From NCBI GenBank assembly GCA_030147635.1, contig JASBUZ010000045.1:1-43474 (forward strand): a DNA stretch of 43,474 nucleotides. Direction: 5' to 3'. Shown one piece after another: positions 25,110 to 38,765 of this stretch. This DNA is from Gammaproteobacteria bacterium (lineage in GTDB: Bacteria; Pseudomonadota; Gammaproteobacteria; Legionellales; Legionellaceae). The translations under genes and the position numbers were made by a program. Position 1 is the first letter of the stretch. Every line of letters starts with the position of its first letter. A model generated the notes under the pieces. It did not search any database. It had not been told where the DNA came from and saw only the letters and a program-made list of their open reading frames with translations.

Positions 25110-27128
25110 TCAAAGTTCTTTATTTATTGAAATCAAATACTTATATCCATGCATGTAAAAGTAAGCCGGATAGTTGTTATTATCAACCGTACGCAATAAA
25201 TTAAACTGCTCTGCTATGGTTTTACTAGGATCTAACTCACTATCATTCGGCCTTCTTTTAGCATAGTAACTTGCCTCACCTTCCTGCTCCCGAGCAAATT
25301 TTAATACATTAGGATAGTCTTTAATCCATTCCATACATAACTTCACGAGTGCTTTTGATTGAGCCTCTCTCCACTCATCCACAAGTTCAGAGCCATCAAG
25401 CTGCAATACTGTTTGTTGGTAAATTAATCCCGTATCAACTGCCTCTTTTGCTTCAAAGAGTGTAAGTGGAATTTCTTGTTTTCCTTCTAGGATCTGCCAT
25501 GTCATCGGCGACCATCCACGACCAGCAGGTAAAGCACTAGCATGAACCACCAAGTTATTTTTATTTAATCCTAATGCTTTGGCTGACAAAATACGTGAGC
25601 AGCTCAATATAAAGCAGACATCACCTGCTAATAAATGGTTGGGATCATGTACCCAGTTCACCTGAATCTGCTTATTAAGCAATTGCTCTTGCAAATCATG
25701 AATGGCTGTATTAAGCCATGTCCCTTCATCACTCAAAAGGTTAACTCGTAACGTTTTGTATAATGTACTTTCATTAGGGCTATTCAATTTTTTAAAAAAT
25801 GAGGCATAAGCATCACAAAAATTCGTTTTTTTCCAAAAGTCGAGTGCACTGCCTAGCAATGCCTTTGCAAACCTACTTTGATTCGGAGCAAATACTACAT
25901 TCATCGATGCCTCTGAGGACGCTCTATCCAATTCAACGTGTACTTCTCCAGTCGGTAAACCATATTGGCAAGTCCCAACCAATTTGAAACGTTCAGGCGA
26001 CTCTACCTCTCCTGAAATGGTCAAAGGAGAAAGCTGATCTGAACACATCACCTGCACAACACGTTGCACCCCAAGTCCATCAACCAGTTCTCGAGAACGA
26101 TATGCAAGCTTCTTAAGCAGTCCAATCTCGTTAATTGTGCTTAAAATAGTCTGCTTCCACTCAGAAGAAGATGTGTTTAAACCTGAAGACACAACCACCT
26201 GATAGCCATCTCGCTGCAATGCCTCTGTAAAGCCCTGTTGATTCTCAGCCAAACTGACTACCACAGCAGGACAGCCTAAACACATTCTCTCCCAAGTCGT
26301 TGCCCCACCGGCCCCAATCATTAAATCAGCTTTTGCCATTAATCCTGCAAGTGTTGGCGATGGTTTATGCAGAACGGTTCGACCTCGATCTCTTGCTAAC
26401 TTTTGCAGCTCATCTAGAGCAGTACCCTCAATACCCGTTACAACATCTACAACCAGATGCTTAAGCTCAGGTGCACTCAAGGCCTCAAGTACAACATTCG
26501 TTTGATTACCCAGGTTTGCATATCCCAAATAAACTACCACTCGTTGTACATACTCATCCTGAGAAACCATCATCTGACGTAATTGCAGATATTCCGGCTG
26601 TAATAAGGCAAAGTCTGGGCCTAACAACACTTGAGCCGAAATCGGCACGAGCCCCTCATACCGACTTGCTGTACCTACTCCGAAATAATTCTGATCAAGT
26701 AGCAAATCACAGGCATGACCGCGCTCAGCCAAATCATCTATGACCATAATTTTATCTGCGCAGGCCCGAGCTGCATGCTCCCAGGTAGCATCTAGCCCAT
26801 AATGATCGACAACCATCCAATCAAAGCGTTGCCCATCAAGCACTGTTAAAGTATCACGGACATCTTGCTCTTGTGTTACCCCAAGCCATCTTTCATAACC
26901 ACTTAATGAGTCATTTACCTGGGTAATAGGGGATAATTTATAGACTAAATGGTTCTCATGCTCCAAGTACTCTATTAAACTCCCCTCATGCTCGCGGCTC
27001 ACGAAAGCAACGTTAACATCATGCTGCCGTAACGCATTCGCAAGCGTTAAACAACGTTTGATATGCCCCGAGCCAATAATGAAGGAAGAGTCAACTCGTA
27101 TAACTACGTGGATGTCATTTTTTTTCAT
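25110..27128 (-). CDS. pseG: PseG hydrolase fused to a formyltransferase-like domain
   Basis: A 672-residue fusion; ATG at 27128 (MKKNDIHVVIRVDSSF) was chosen because the longer reading overlaps the methylase in another frame. Residues 1 to about 365 are PseG, which removes UDP from UDP-2,4-diacetamido-2,4,6-trideoxy-L-altrose: GSGHIKRCLTLANAL, VVDHYGLDATWE (His109), and GAGGATTWERMCLGCP. Residues about 366-450 are a linker. The end (about 455-672) is a formyl-tetrahydrofolate-type transferase: NLVVHASALPAGRGWSPMTW with Asn525 and His529, then AVDTGLIYQQ with Asp565, matching the Asn-His-Asp pattern. The gene overlaps the methylase by 14 bp. The fusion suggests N-formyl pseudaminic acid. Confidence 0.88.
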   Translation of the reverse strand: MKKNDIHVVIRVDSSFIIGSGHIKRCLTLANALRQHDVNVAFVSREHEGSLIEYLEHENHLVYKLSPITQVNDSLSGYERWLGVTQEQDVRDTLTVLDGQRFDWMVVDHYGLDATWEHAARACADKIMVIDDLAERGHACDLLLDQNYFGVGTASRYEGLVPISAQVLLGPDFALLQPEYLQLRQMMVSQDEYVQRVVVYLGYANLGNQTNVVLEALSAPELKHLVVDVVTGIEGTALDELQKLARDRGRTVLHKPSPTLAGLMAKADLMIGAGGATTWERMCLGCPAVVVSLAENQQGFTEALQRDGYQVVVSSGLNTSSSEWKQTILSTINEIGLLKKLAYRSRELVDGLGVQRVVQVMCSDQLSPLTISGEVESPERFKLVGTCQYGLPTGEVHVELDRASSEASMNVVFAPNQSRFAKALLGSALDFWKKTNFCDAYASFFKKLNSPNESTLYKTLRVNLLSDEGTWLNTAIHDLQEQLLNKQIQVNWVHDPNHLLAGDVCFILSCSRILSAKALGLNKNNLVVHASALPAGRGWSPMTWQILEGKQEIPLTLFEAKEAVDTGLIYQQTVLQLDGSELVDEWREAQSKALVKLCMEWIKDYPNVLKFAREQEGEASYYAKRRPNDSELDPSKTIAEQFNLLRTVDNNNYPAYFYMHGYKYLISINKEL

Positions 27129-27732
27129 ACAACCACCAGGTGATGTCATCAAAGCCAGCGCTGTCATAGAGGTGCCCCCATAAAAAGCCGTAGTCAACCA
27201 GCTGGACATCATGGTTTTCAAGGAAAAGCTTCCCAAAATCACATTTAAATAATTTATCCTGTTCACCCTGATATGGAAGCATCACAGGTGTACGATTAAA
27301 ATACTCCCCTATCAAGATATAGCGATTAGAGTAGTCATACAGTTTCCGCATATTCGCAAGTAAATTGTCCGGATGAATATGTATTAATACCCCCATAGTA
27401 AAAACCAAATCAAAACTACCCAGAGGAAAAGAGGAGTCTTGTATAGAACCATTGAACTTCTCGGCTAAATCATGTCGGCTTGAAACATATTCAAATGCGG
27501 CTTTATTAATTTCGATAATACTTTTCTTGCTCTCAGGAAGCAGCTCTTGTAAAAAATCTATATTCCTACCAATATTAGAGCCACACTCGAGTAAGCTTTT
27601 GATGTCACTCGCTTTTTCAAGCATGGTTCCCCACCCCTGAACACCCAAGGATTGATCAAAACCTGCATTTTTTTCCATGTACTCTTTTCCATAAGTTACT
27701 CCCCAAAACTCTTCTTGTTCTGTTACGTACAT
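27115..27732 (-). CDS. Pseudaminic acid biosynthesis-associated methylase
   Basis: A 205-residue class I SAM-dependent methyltransferase. Motif I is LLECGSNIGRNIDFL, followed by IIEINKAAFEYV and the motif-IV-like FDLVFTMGVLIHIHPDN. It begins TEQEEFWGVTYGKEY and ends with a GFLWGHLYDSAGFDDITWWLYE segment, a pattern I associate with the small methylase family found in pseudaminic acid clusters. It overlaps pseF by 10 bp and pseG by 14 bp, so it is translated with them. It may O- or N-methylate a Pse intermediate; the position is unknown. Confidence 0.88.
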   Translation of the reverse strand: MYVTEQEEFWGVTYGKEYMEKNAGFDQSLGVQGWGTMLEKASDIKSLLECGSNIGRNIDFLQELLPESKKSIIEINKAAFEYVSSRHDLAEKFNGSIQDSSFPLGSFDLVFTMGVLIHIHPDNLLANMRKLYDYSNRYILIGEYFNRTPVMLPYQGEQDKLFKCDFGKLFLENHDVQLVDYGFLWGHLYDSAGFDDITWWLYEKK

Positions 27733-28449
27733 AGCTCACTCTCCATATTATCTTCATTCACAGGCTGTAAACTTTGAATTAAATTATAAATAAGTTCTGC
27801 TCTCGTCCAATCATCCAAGTTATCGATATCCTGAACACGCCAACGTGGTAACTCTACAATGGTCGAGTTCTTTCCAAATAGCTCCAGACCATTTAACCAA
27901 GCTTCTGGCTTCCCTAAATAAAACTGGCCTGCATCATGCATCGCTTCAGGTAAATCTTGTGAGCGAGTTTGAAAGTATTCAGGAAAAAACATTTCTAAAC
28001 TCGCATCAACATTTTGCTTAAAACCACGAAAAATAGGAAATCCAAATGTGGTCGCTGAAAAAACATATTGCCAACTACCATTCTCAAAAACATCAGACGC
28101 CGCCTGTAAATCTTCTATTTGAAGACATGGGGCTGTTGCATAAATGCAACAAACTCCTGAAGGAAAATAACTTTGCTTATGCAGCCAATCAACGGCATGG
28201 GCAATCACCTCGATTGTGCCTGTATGATCATCCGAGAGCGTGTCTGGCCTCATAAATGGCACTTCCGCACCATACTGTATAGCGACATCTGCAATTTCCC
28301 TATCGTCCGTTGAAACAATCACACGCTCAAATAACCTACTCCGTAATGCTACTTCAATAGAGTGGGCAATCATAGGCTTACCGGCAAACATCTGAATATT
28401 TTTCCGAGGAATACGTTTACTTCCTCCTCGAGCAGGAATCACTGCAACC

Positions 28450-28457
<8 letters not shown>
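27723..28457 (-). CDS. pseF: Pseudaminic acid cytidylyltransferase
   Basis: A 244-residue CMP-nonulosonic acid synthetase. The N-terminus VAVIPARGGSKRIPRKNIQM carries the nucleotide-binding RGGSKRIP signature, followed by FERVIVSTDDREIADVA and CCIYATAPCLQ, all typical of the CMP-sugar synthetase fold. It activates pseudaminic acid to CMP-Pse for transfer. The start is GTG with GAGGA about 9 bp upstream, overlapping the pseC stop by 8 bp. Assignment to PseF rather than NeuA or LegF is by operon context. Confidence 0.93.
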
Positions 28458-32445
<3,988 letters not shown>

Positions 32446-32455
32446 ACACTTCCAG

Positions 32456-33760
32456 TCAATCGTCTAAGGTCCATATACCCCGAGTATCAATCACATGATG
32501 CCTATCTTGAAGCAAATGCATCACATCATTAAACGATTTATGATCAACCAACAACAGCACAACATCCGCTTCAGCTAAAGCAACTTCATGCTCTTTTACC
32601 AAGCTAACCTGCGCCGACAAATCCTCTGGTAATACTTGAATATTGGGCTCAACTACCAAAACTGGACCTGCATGCATCATTGCCAGCTCCTTTACAATTT
32701 GGCGTGCAGGGCTTTCTCTTAAATCATCAATATCTGCTTTAAAACTCAGGCCAAAACATGCAACTGTCACATCTCGCACAGCTTTACTTGGATTTTTTTG
32801 TAAATAGTCGGCAACAGATGATTTTACCCGTTCAAGCACCCAGTGAGGCTTGCTGTCATTCACTTGGCGAGCAGTATGAATAAGCTCGGCAATCTCTGGT
32901 GTTTTGCTCACAATAAACCATGGGTCAACCGCAATGCAGTGACCGCCAACACCAGGACCAGGCTGTAAAATATTCACGCGAGGATGACGGTTTGCCAAAC
33001 GAATCAGCTCCCAAACATTAATATCAAGCTCATCACAAATCATGGATAGCTCATTAGCAAAAGCAATATTAACGTCTCTGAAACTATTTTCAGTAAGCTT
33101 ACACATTTCAGCTGTTCGAGCATCGGTAGTAATACACTCGCCTTCAACAAATATTTGATAAAGTTCAGATGCTCGACGTGAACAAGCTGGAGTTATACCC
33201 CCAATGACACGATCATTTTGCACAAGTTCCCGAAGCACATGTCCGGGTAAAACTCGCTCAGGACAGTGTGCAACATATATATCTGCTCGCTTGTTATCCC
33301 CGTGAACTGGGAAAGCTAAATCGGGACGCATTTCTTGAAGCCATACAACCAACTGTTCTGTTGCCCCCACAGGGGATGTTGACTCTAAAACAACCAGGTT
33401 TCCTTGCTTAAGAACTGGCGCAATTGCTTCTGCAGCAGCTTTGATGTAGCTTAAATCAGGCTGGTGCTCCTCTTTAAATGGGGTTGGAACTGCCAATAAA
33501 AAAGCATCGGCAGACTCAGCACGTAAAGCCGCTTGTAAATATCCTTCAGAGACAACCGCATGCACGACAATATCTAAATCAGGCTCAACTAGATGAATTT
33601 CGCCTCGATTAATTGTATCAACCACCTGCTGACTCACATCAATCCCAGTGACCGAAATTTTTCGAGATGCGATAACAGCAGCCGTCGGCAATCCAATATA
33701 ACCAAGCCCAACAACAGATACTTTTTGAAACGGCTTTGACTGACTCATTTCCTCTAACAT
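32456..33760 (-). CDS. wecC: UDP-N-acetyl-D-mannosamine dehydrogenase
   Basis: A 434-residue UDP-glucose/GDP-mannose dehydrogenase family protein. The NAD fold is VVGLGYIGLPTAAVIA; the catalytic cysteine is in PGVGGHCIAVDPWFI; FLLAVPTPF and GLSFKADIDDLRESPA complete the pattern, the latter at the UDP-binding C-terminal domain. It oxidises UDP-ManNAc to UDP-ManNAcA in two steps. It follows wecB after 15 bp, giving the epimerase-dehydrogenase pair. The start at 33760 is kept, with an ATG at 33748 as alternative; neither has an ideal ribosome site. Confidence 0.93.
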   Translation of the reverse strand: MLEEMSQSKPFQKVSVVGLGYIGLPTAAVIASRKISVTGIDVSQQVVDTINRGEIHLVEPDLDIVVHAVVSEGYLQAALRAESADAFLLAVPTPFKEEHQPDLSYIKAAAEAIAPVLKQGNLVVLESTSPVGATEQLVVWLQEMRPDLAFPVHGDNKRADIYVAHCPERVLPGHVLRELVQNDRVIGGITPACSRRASELYQIFVEGECITTDARTAEMCKLTENSFRDVNIAFANELSMICDELDINVWELIRLANRHPRVNILQPGPGVGGHCIAVDPWFIVSKTPEIAELIHTARQVNDSKPHWVLERVKSSVADYLQKNPSKAVRDVTVACFGLSFKADIDDLRESPARQIVKELAMMHAGPVLVVEPNIQVLPEDLSAQVSLVKEHEVALAEADVVLLLVDHKSFNDVMHLLQDRHHVIDTRGIWTLDD

Positions 33761-33775
33761 CCCTATTATTACTCC

Positions 33776-34945
33776 CTAAACTAACATTTCTGAACTCTGT
33801 CGACTTGCAGGTATTTTTGACTCAAAAGCATGCGATAAATGCGTTACAATTCGTTGAGACGCCTGGCCATCTCCATAAGGATTTTGTGCACGACTCATTT
33901 TTTGATAATGTTCGGCATCTTCTAAAAGACGTGTCACGTCACTCAATATTTTCTCAGGATTTGTGCCAACCAACCTAACCGTGCCGGCATCAACCGCTTC
34001 AGGGCGTTCCGTTCTGTCGCGCATCACAAGCACCGGCTTGCCTAACGAAGGTGCTTCTTCTTGGATACCCCCTGAGTCTGTCAAAATAAAATAAGATGAA
34101 CGCATCAAATAGACAAAAGGTAAATAATCAATGGGCTCAATCAAGTATATATTGGATTGATGACTTAAAAGAGTTTTAACTGGCTTTTGTACTTCTGGAT
34201 TCAAGTGCACGGGATATACAATATCAATCTCTGAAAATTTTGAGGCAATCATCGCCAAAGCCTGGCAAATCTGCTTGAACCCTTCCCCGAAACTCTCTCG
34301 TCGGTGCCCTGTCACTAAAATCATCTTGCGCTCAGGGCTCAAAAATGGAAACTCACTTGCTAGCTGCTGCTCTAATGAAGGATTAGCCTCAAGCTGTCCT
34401 AATACATCAAACAGAGCATCAACCACTGTATTACCAGTCACATAAATCGTTTTTTCTGACACCCCCTCACTGAGCAGGTTATTACGTGAAAGTGCTGTTG
34501 GCGCAAAATGAAATTGTGCCAATGCCCCTGTCAATTTACGATTAGCTTCCTCTGGCCATGGTAAAAAAATATTCCCCGTTCGAAGTCCTGCCTCAACATG
34601 CGCAACTGGAATACGATGATAGTAAGCTGCAAGGGTTGCAGCAAAAGTTGTTGTGGTATCTCCATGCACCAAAACGACATCAGGAGAAACCTCTCGCAAA
34701 ACTGGGGAAAAACTATTAAGTATATTTGCTGTCAACTCACTTAAGGTTTGACCAGGTTTCATCACTTCTAAATCAAAATTGGGATTAATCTGAAACAAGT
34801 CTAAAAATGGATTAAGCATTTGTCGATGTTGTCCCGTCACACAAACTTGACTATCAAACGCTTTATGAGAAGCTAGATGCTTCACCACCGGGGCCATTTT
34901 TATAACTTCAGGCCGAGTTCCAAAAACAGAAAGTGTGCGAATCAT
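33776..34945 (-). CDS. wecB: UDP-N-acetylglucosamine 2-epimerase (non-hydrolysing)
   Basis: A 389-residue GT-B fold epimerase. It has [56 protein letters not shown] and [20 protein letters not shown] with [12 protein letters not shown], the family hallmarks around the catalytic Asp, Glu and His residues. It converts UDP-GlcNAc to UDP-ManNAc, which WecC next door oxidises. Its ATG overlaps the wzc stop in an ATGA arrangement. The conclusion that the glycan contains ManNAcA or a derivative follows from this pair. Confidence 0.95.
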   Translation of the reverse strand: MIRTLSVFGTRPEVIKMAPVVKHLASHKAFDSQVCVTGQHRQMLNPFLDLFQINPNFDLEVMKPGQTLSELTANILNSFSPVLREVSPDVVLVHGDTTTTFAATLAAYYHRIPVAHVEAGLRTGNIFLPWPEEANRKLTGALAQFHFAPTALSRNNLLSEGVSEKTIYVTGNTVVDALFDVLGQLEANPSLEQQLASEFPFLSPERKMILVTGHRRESFGEGFKQICQALAMIASKFSEIDIVYPVHLNPEVQKPVKTLLSHQSNIYLIEPIDYLPFVYLMRSSYFILTDSGGIQEEAPSLGKPVLVMRDRTERPEAVDAGTVRLVGTNPEKILSDVTRLLEDAEHYQKMSRAQNPYGDGQASQRIVTHLSHAFESKIPASRQSSEMLV

Positions 34946-37128
34946 ACTGGTGCCTTCTCAGATTCGTCATGATAATAATAAGAGTAGTTATAATATTTTC
35001 CGTAATAATAATTATTTGACTGCTCTTTATGAAAATTAAAAATGGAACCATTAACATGAATATTTGCATTATTCAGTCGCTTCATGACTAGCTCCACATC
35101 ACTTGGTGAATGCGCACTAGCCCCCATCATAAGAAAGTTGGTTGCAGCAAGAGAAGCAACCAAAACCGCATCAGTAACCAATAAAACCGGCGCCGTATCA
35201 AATAAAACCACATCATACTGTTTAGACTGCTCCTCAATGAGAGCCTTAAAATGCTCACTCATTAAGAGTTCGGCAGGATTCTTAGGATAGGCTCCTCGAG
35301 AAATCAGATCAAGATTTGTATGCTGAGTGTTCCTCACTGCTTCACTTTGCGCTTTCTGCTTCCCCAGAACCTCAGATAAACCTGGAGATGTACTCATAGC
35401 AAAGTACTTGTGTAATGTCCCCTTTCTTAAGTCAGTATCGACAAGCAAGACGCGCTTACCCGCTGCAGCCAAAAGATAGGCTAAATTTGCAGAAACAAAA
35501 CTCTTTCCAACACCTGGTGCAACACCCAAAATACCGATCACATTATTGTGAGCACATGTCAATGTTACCTGGAGGCTCGTTCTTAAACTACGCAACGCTT
35601 CAATTGCTAAGTTTTTAGGATGCTCATGTGCAAGCAAAAGCATCCCTTTTGTATTGACTAAACCCAGCATGCCGAGCTGTTCTTTACAGAAGGGAACGAT
35701 TGCAACGTTTGGAAGATTCAAGTGACGCTCAGTCCAGTGCGGATCCATAACCTGCTGAGAAAAAAACTTCCGTGTCAAAAAAAACATAACACCAACCATT
35801 AAGCCAAGTAGGCCACCTCCAAAGATTAGAAGCGCTTTCTTATTAGGTAGTGGGGTGTCAGGCAAAGTTGCGTTAGATAAAATTCGAACATCACTCACCG
35901 TACCCGCCTTCACAACCTGAAGCTCCTGAATTTTATTCAAAAGCACCATGTACAGTCCTTGCTTCACATCAACTTCCCGCATCAAGTTCACTGCAACCTG
36001 ATCGGAAGCAGGTAGCTCTTTAAGCGACCTTTCAAGCTCTCCCCGCTGTATTCTCAGGGCTTTCACTTGCGCCTCAAGCGCAATCCAGGCAGGATGTGTA
36101 CTTTTATAATGTTGCCGCATCTCTATTTTTTTAACCTTCAGGGCATTCAACTGTCTATCCAAATCTGCAAGCTGTTGTAATAAAAAGTCACTCTGAATTT
36201 TAATATCAATTTTCCCGCTCGTCGCACGATAATGATTAAGTTTTTTCTCAGCATCCTCTAGTTGTTGTTTAGTAATTGGCAACTGCTCTTCTAAAAATGC
36301 TAAGGTTTGAGAGGCTTCTTTTGCTTTTTTTTGCGCATCGTTGGCACGGGCCGTCTCCGCAATAGTATTCAAAGTAAGAAGGGTTTCTGCCTTATTAATT
36401 CCCTTTAATGAAAGCTCTAAAACGCCGGTCCCACCTTTGAAGCTCTTTTGCCCCATTTCTTCAACCGTCAGCGTACCTTGCAGACGCTTAACGGCTTTAT
36501 TTGCCGAGCGCTTAATGAGAGTAAATTGAGTTCCTTCTGTAGGTGCTGACACTTCTTTATCTGTTTCTAATCGAAACTTACCATCCCGACTCACAAGTTC
36601 ATCGCCAATTGCACCGGATAAAATAAGCTCTCTGTTTACATCATAAAGGCTAATGTGGTCAGGCTTATCAACAACTAAATCAAAGGGCTTGTTGACCTCC
36701 TCTTCAGGCACACTAAACGTTGAAACAGGGAGTATTTGTTTTTCAGTCCAGGGACTTAAACGAGCCCAAATCGAACTAGGCCGCTGAGAAACACTAATAT
36801 TTAGTCCTAACGCTTCAATCACCGGCTCTAAAATAAAGCGAGATTGCAGTAACGCAATCTGTGTACTCGCATCACTACCACTACCCCCTCCTAGTAACGA
36901 CTGTTGTGAAAGAGCCCCCATAGCAGATGACTTATTTTCGATTTGCAGTAAGGCGGTTGATTGGTATCTCGTAGGCTGCTTCAGAGCATAGTACACTCCA
37001 AGCGTTAAGCCAACTAAACTTGTCAACAAAAGTATCCATTTATACCCCCACATCTCGCGCAGAAGAGCAAGCAAGTCAATTTCATCTTCCTTCGACTCGT
37101 AAGCTGTTGGTGTTGGCATCATACTCAT
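34942..37128 (-). CDS. wzc: Wzc-like polysaccharide co-polymerase and tyrosine autokinase
   Basis: A 728-residue bacterial tyrosine kinase from ATG 37128, chosen for its AGAGGA site and because the longer reading would run into wza. Membrane segments are at about 31-49 and 432-452, enclosing the periplasmic Wzz domain with a coiled-coil around 260-405. The cytoplasmic kinase has Walker [11 protein letters not shown] (about 537-546), A' [11 protein letters not shown] (560-570) and Walker [11 protein letters not shown] (640-649). The C-terminal tail around residues 707-719 has nine tyrosines, the autophosphorylation cluster. It controls chain length and export with Wza; Wzb dephosphorylates it. 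Confidence 0.93.
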   Translation of the reverse strand: MSMMPTPTAYESKEDEIDLLALLREMWGYKWILLLTSLVGLTLGVYYALKQPTRYQSTALLQIENKSSAMGALSQQSLLGGGSGSDASTQIALLQSRFILEPVIEALGLNISVSQRPSSIWARLSPWTEKQILPVSTFSVPEEEVNKPFDLVVDKPDHISLYDVNRELILSGAIGDELVSRDGKFRLETDKEVSAPTEGTQFTLIKRSANKAVKRLQGTLTVEEMGQKSFKGGTGVLELSLKGINKAETLLTLNTIAETARANDAQKKAKEASQTLAFLEEQLPITKQQLEDAEKKLNHYRATSGKIDIKIQSDFLLQQLADLDRQLNALKVKKIEMRQHYKSTHPAWIALEAQVKALRIQRGELERSLKELPASDQVAVNLMREVDVKQGLYMVLLNKIQELQVVKAGTVSDVRILSNATLPDTPLPNKKALLIFGGGLLGLMVGVMFFLTRKFFSQQVMDPHWTERHLNLPNVAIVPFCKEQLGMLGLVNTKGMLLLAHEHPKNLAIEALRSLRTSLQVTLTCAHNNVIGILGVAPGVGKSFVSANLAYLLAAAGKRVLLVDTDLRKGTLHKYFAMSTSPGLSEVLGKQKAQSEAVRNTQHTNLDLISRGAYPKNPAELLMSEHFKALIEEQSKQYDVVLFDTAPVLLVTDAVLVASLAATNFLMMGASAHSPSDVELVMKRLNNANIHVNGSIFNFHKEQSNNYYYGKYYNYSYYYHDESEKAPV

Positions 37129-37150
37129 AACATCCTCTGTTTTATTCTTA

Positions 37151-37993
37151 TCATGACCGCTGAGACTGCTTAACCACACTTTGTGTAAACCAAACTGTCT
37201 GCACAATTGGCAGTAGCTGATCCAATACTCGATTGATTTGAGCAATAGGTGCAGCAGATACGTAGAGCACATCTTTCGGCTGCAAACTGAAATGCTCCGC
37301 AATCAGCAATTTATCGGGCGTTCGTGCATCCAGCCAAAAAATTTCAGGACGCACATAACTTCCCCGAATTACGTAAATGTTGCTGGTATCTGCAGCCTTC
37401 GAATCAAACCAGCCCGAAAGAGCCAACGCATCAGCAATTGTAAGTTGCTGATCATTAATCGGTAAGAAGCCCTTCTTAGTCACTTCACCAAGCACATAAA
37501 CCTTCTGTCCACGAAAATCTGCAACACGTACATTGACTTGTGGATTTGGCACATATTTCTCAAGTCGTCGCGAGACTAAAACTCTAACTTCATCTAAGGT
37601 TTTACCAGCAACATGGACATAACCAATCAATGGAAAATAAATACGTCCTTGTGGGTCAACAAGATAGCCAGGAAGTCCTGCAGCCCCCTGAACGCCTGCA
37701 GCTGCAGCCGTCACATTTTGCGACTCTAGAGCAAACTCTGGATGCTCCCAAACATTTACATGCAATACATCTGATGGCGCCACTCGATAAAAATACGTAT
37801 TGACACGGTGATCGGCAATCAGCTCAGGGGTGATTGGTACAAGCGTCGGCTCAACCCGGATATGGTGCTTCTTAACATGCTTTCGCATGGTATGAGTATC
37901 CAAGTTTTGCATCCCTGGCATAAAATTCAGAGGGTTTGCACCACAACCAGACAAAAAAAGCACTGAGGTCACCAAACTGATTTTTTTTAGCAT
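37151..37993 (-). CDS. wza: Wza-like outer-membrane polysaccharide export lipoprotein
   Basis: A 280-residue lipoprotein from ATG 37993, chosen because MLKKISLVTSVLFLSGCG is a clean lipoprotein signal peptide with lipobox LSGC; the longer reading overlaps wzb and adds no signal. The PES domain shows FYRVAPSDVLHVNVWEHPEF, followed by SLBB-type segments VLGEVTKKGFLPINDQQLT and YVRPEIFWLDARTPDKLLI. It is shorter than E. coli Wza (379 aa), with less sequence after the second SLBB-like region. It forms the outer-membrane channel for the polymer with Wzc beneath it. Confidence 0.92.
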   Translation of the reverse strand: MLKKISLVTSVLFLSGCGANPLNFMPGMQNLDTHTMRKHVKKHHIRVEPTLVPITPELIADHRVNTYFYRVAPSDVLHVNVWEHPEFALESQNVTAAAAGVQGAAGLPGYLVDPQGRIYFPLIGYVHVAGKTLDEVRVLVSRRLEKYVPNPQVNVRVADFRGQKVYVLGEVTKKGFLPINDQQLTIADALALSGWFDSKAADTSNIYVIRGSYVRPEIFWLDARTPDKLLIAEHFSLQPKDVLYVSAAPIAQINRVLDQLLPIVQTVWFTQSVVKQSQRS

Positions 37994-37994
37994 A

Positions 37995-38438
37995 TTACGC
38001 CCATAACTTCCTGTACCACTCGTTAATCCCTTGTTCAATCAATATCAGCGACTGCTCAAAAGCGGTCTTGGGTCGCTTGAACGGATCTGAAATATCATAT
38101 CCTTCCCATTTACCGATACGATGCACCCGCCCGCGCGCACCAGGATACTGTTGCTCAAGCTGTTCCTGTTGCTCGGTACTCATCGTTAAAATCAGATCAG
38201 ATCCAAAAACAATCTCGGGAGAGATTTGTCGTGCACGGTGCGCAGAGATATCAATGCCTTTATCTTGCATGAGTTCTTGAGACATAGGATCAGCTGGACG
38301 TCCAACCAAAGCGCCAAGTCCTGCGGAGCTCACAGATACCTCTGGATGTTCTTCCTGAACGGCCTTTGCAAGCAGAGCCTCTGCCATAGGGCTCCTGCAA
38401 ATATTGCCGATGCAGATGACTAAAACGTTTTTAATCAC
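37995..38438 (-). CDS. wzb: Wzb-like low-molecular-weight protein tyrosine phosphatase
   Basis: About 147 residues from a GTG at 38438 (VIKNVLVICIGNICRSP); a TTG at 38456 would add six residues but has its AAGG touching the start codon. The P-loop is VCIGNICRSPMAEALL-like (Cys-x5-Arg-Ser), and the general-acid region is YDISDPFKRPKTAFEQSL. The 147-residue length equals E. coli Wzb. It dephosphorylates the Wzc tyrosine tail and is the first gene of the polysaccharide operon. Confidence 0.92.
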   Translation of the reverse strand: MIKNVLVICIGNICRSPMAEALLAKAVQEEHPEVSVSSAGLGALVGRPADPMSQELMQDKGIDISAHRARQISPEIVFGSDLILTMSTEQQEQLEQQYPGARGRVHRIGKWEGYDISDPFKRPKTAFEQSLILIEQGINEWYRKLWA

Positions 38439-38546
38439 AAAGCACCACCGAAACAACCTTGTTTCTAATTAAACACTGTAAAAAAGAAAAGCTCGTACAG
38501 ACTAGCGAATCAAAGCAAAAATAACAAGAGAAATCAGCCTATTTTT
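38439..38546 (-). promoter_or_regulatory. Leader of the polysaccharide operon (promoter not resolved)
   Basis: This is the only sizeable gap (about 108 bp) ahead of the 34-gene cluster, so a promoter for wzb is expected here. The best -10-like hexamer is TTTAAT on the minus strand, within the run 38461-38480, but no matching -35 is present at the right distance. I see no JUMPstart or ops element (GGCGGTAG) and no clear terminator hairpin for the upstream feo operon, so read-through from feoC is possible. Confidence 0.35.
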
Positions 38547-38765
38547 TTAACGAACATGTTGATAATAAATAGCAGATTGCTTCCCGCATTCTAAGCAGGC
38601 AGCACGACATGATACATTTTGCACTTCTTTTACAATCAATCCTTGCTTGACCCAAACGTCAAGCATCGGTTCAAGGGCTGTTGTATCTGCCTCAAAAAAG
38701 CGTGCCAGTTGACTGAGCGCCACTCGTTTCTCTTTAGCAATGTAGTCACGAAGCTTGAAAAGCAC
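38547..38765 (-). CDS. feoC: FeoC-like small Fe-S winged-helix regulator
   Basis: A 72-residue protein with a winged-helix N-terminal part (LFKLRDYIAKEKRVALSQLA, FFEADTTALEPMLDVWV, KQGLIVKE) and three clustered cysteines, Cys53, Cys57 and Cys60 (CRAACLEC), consistent with the Fe-S cluster loop of FeoC. It overlaps the end of feoB by 20 bp. FeoC is typical of gammaproteobacterial feo operons, where it regulates FeoB stability or expression. Confidence 0.85.
   Translation of the reverse strand: MLFKLRDYIAKEKRVALSQLARFFEADTTALEPMLDVWVKQGLIVKEVQNVSCRAACLECGKQSAIYYQHVR

Noticed and set aside
27129-27266. N-terminal extension of PseG
   Set aside because: It is a shadow of the methylase 3' end; the PseG start motif begins at 27128.
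37129-37302. N-terminal extension of Wzc into wza
   Set aside because: It overlaps wza in another frame; ATG 37128 has a good ribosome site and leaves a normal 22-bp gap.
37994-38038. Longer Wza start
   Set aside because: It would bury the lipoprotein signal peptide that begins at 37993 and overlaps wzb.
38439-38546. JUMPstart/ops element ahead of the polysaccharide operon
   Set aside because: The ops core GGCGGTAG is absent from both strands of this gap.
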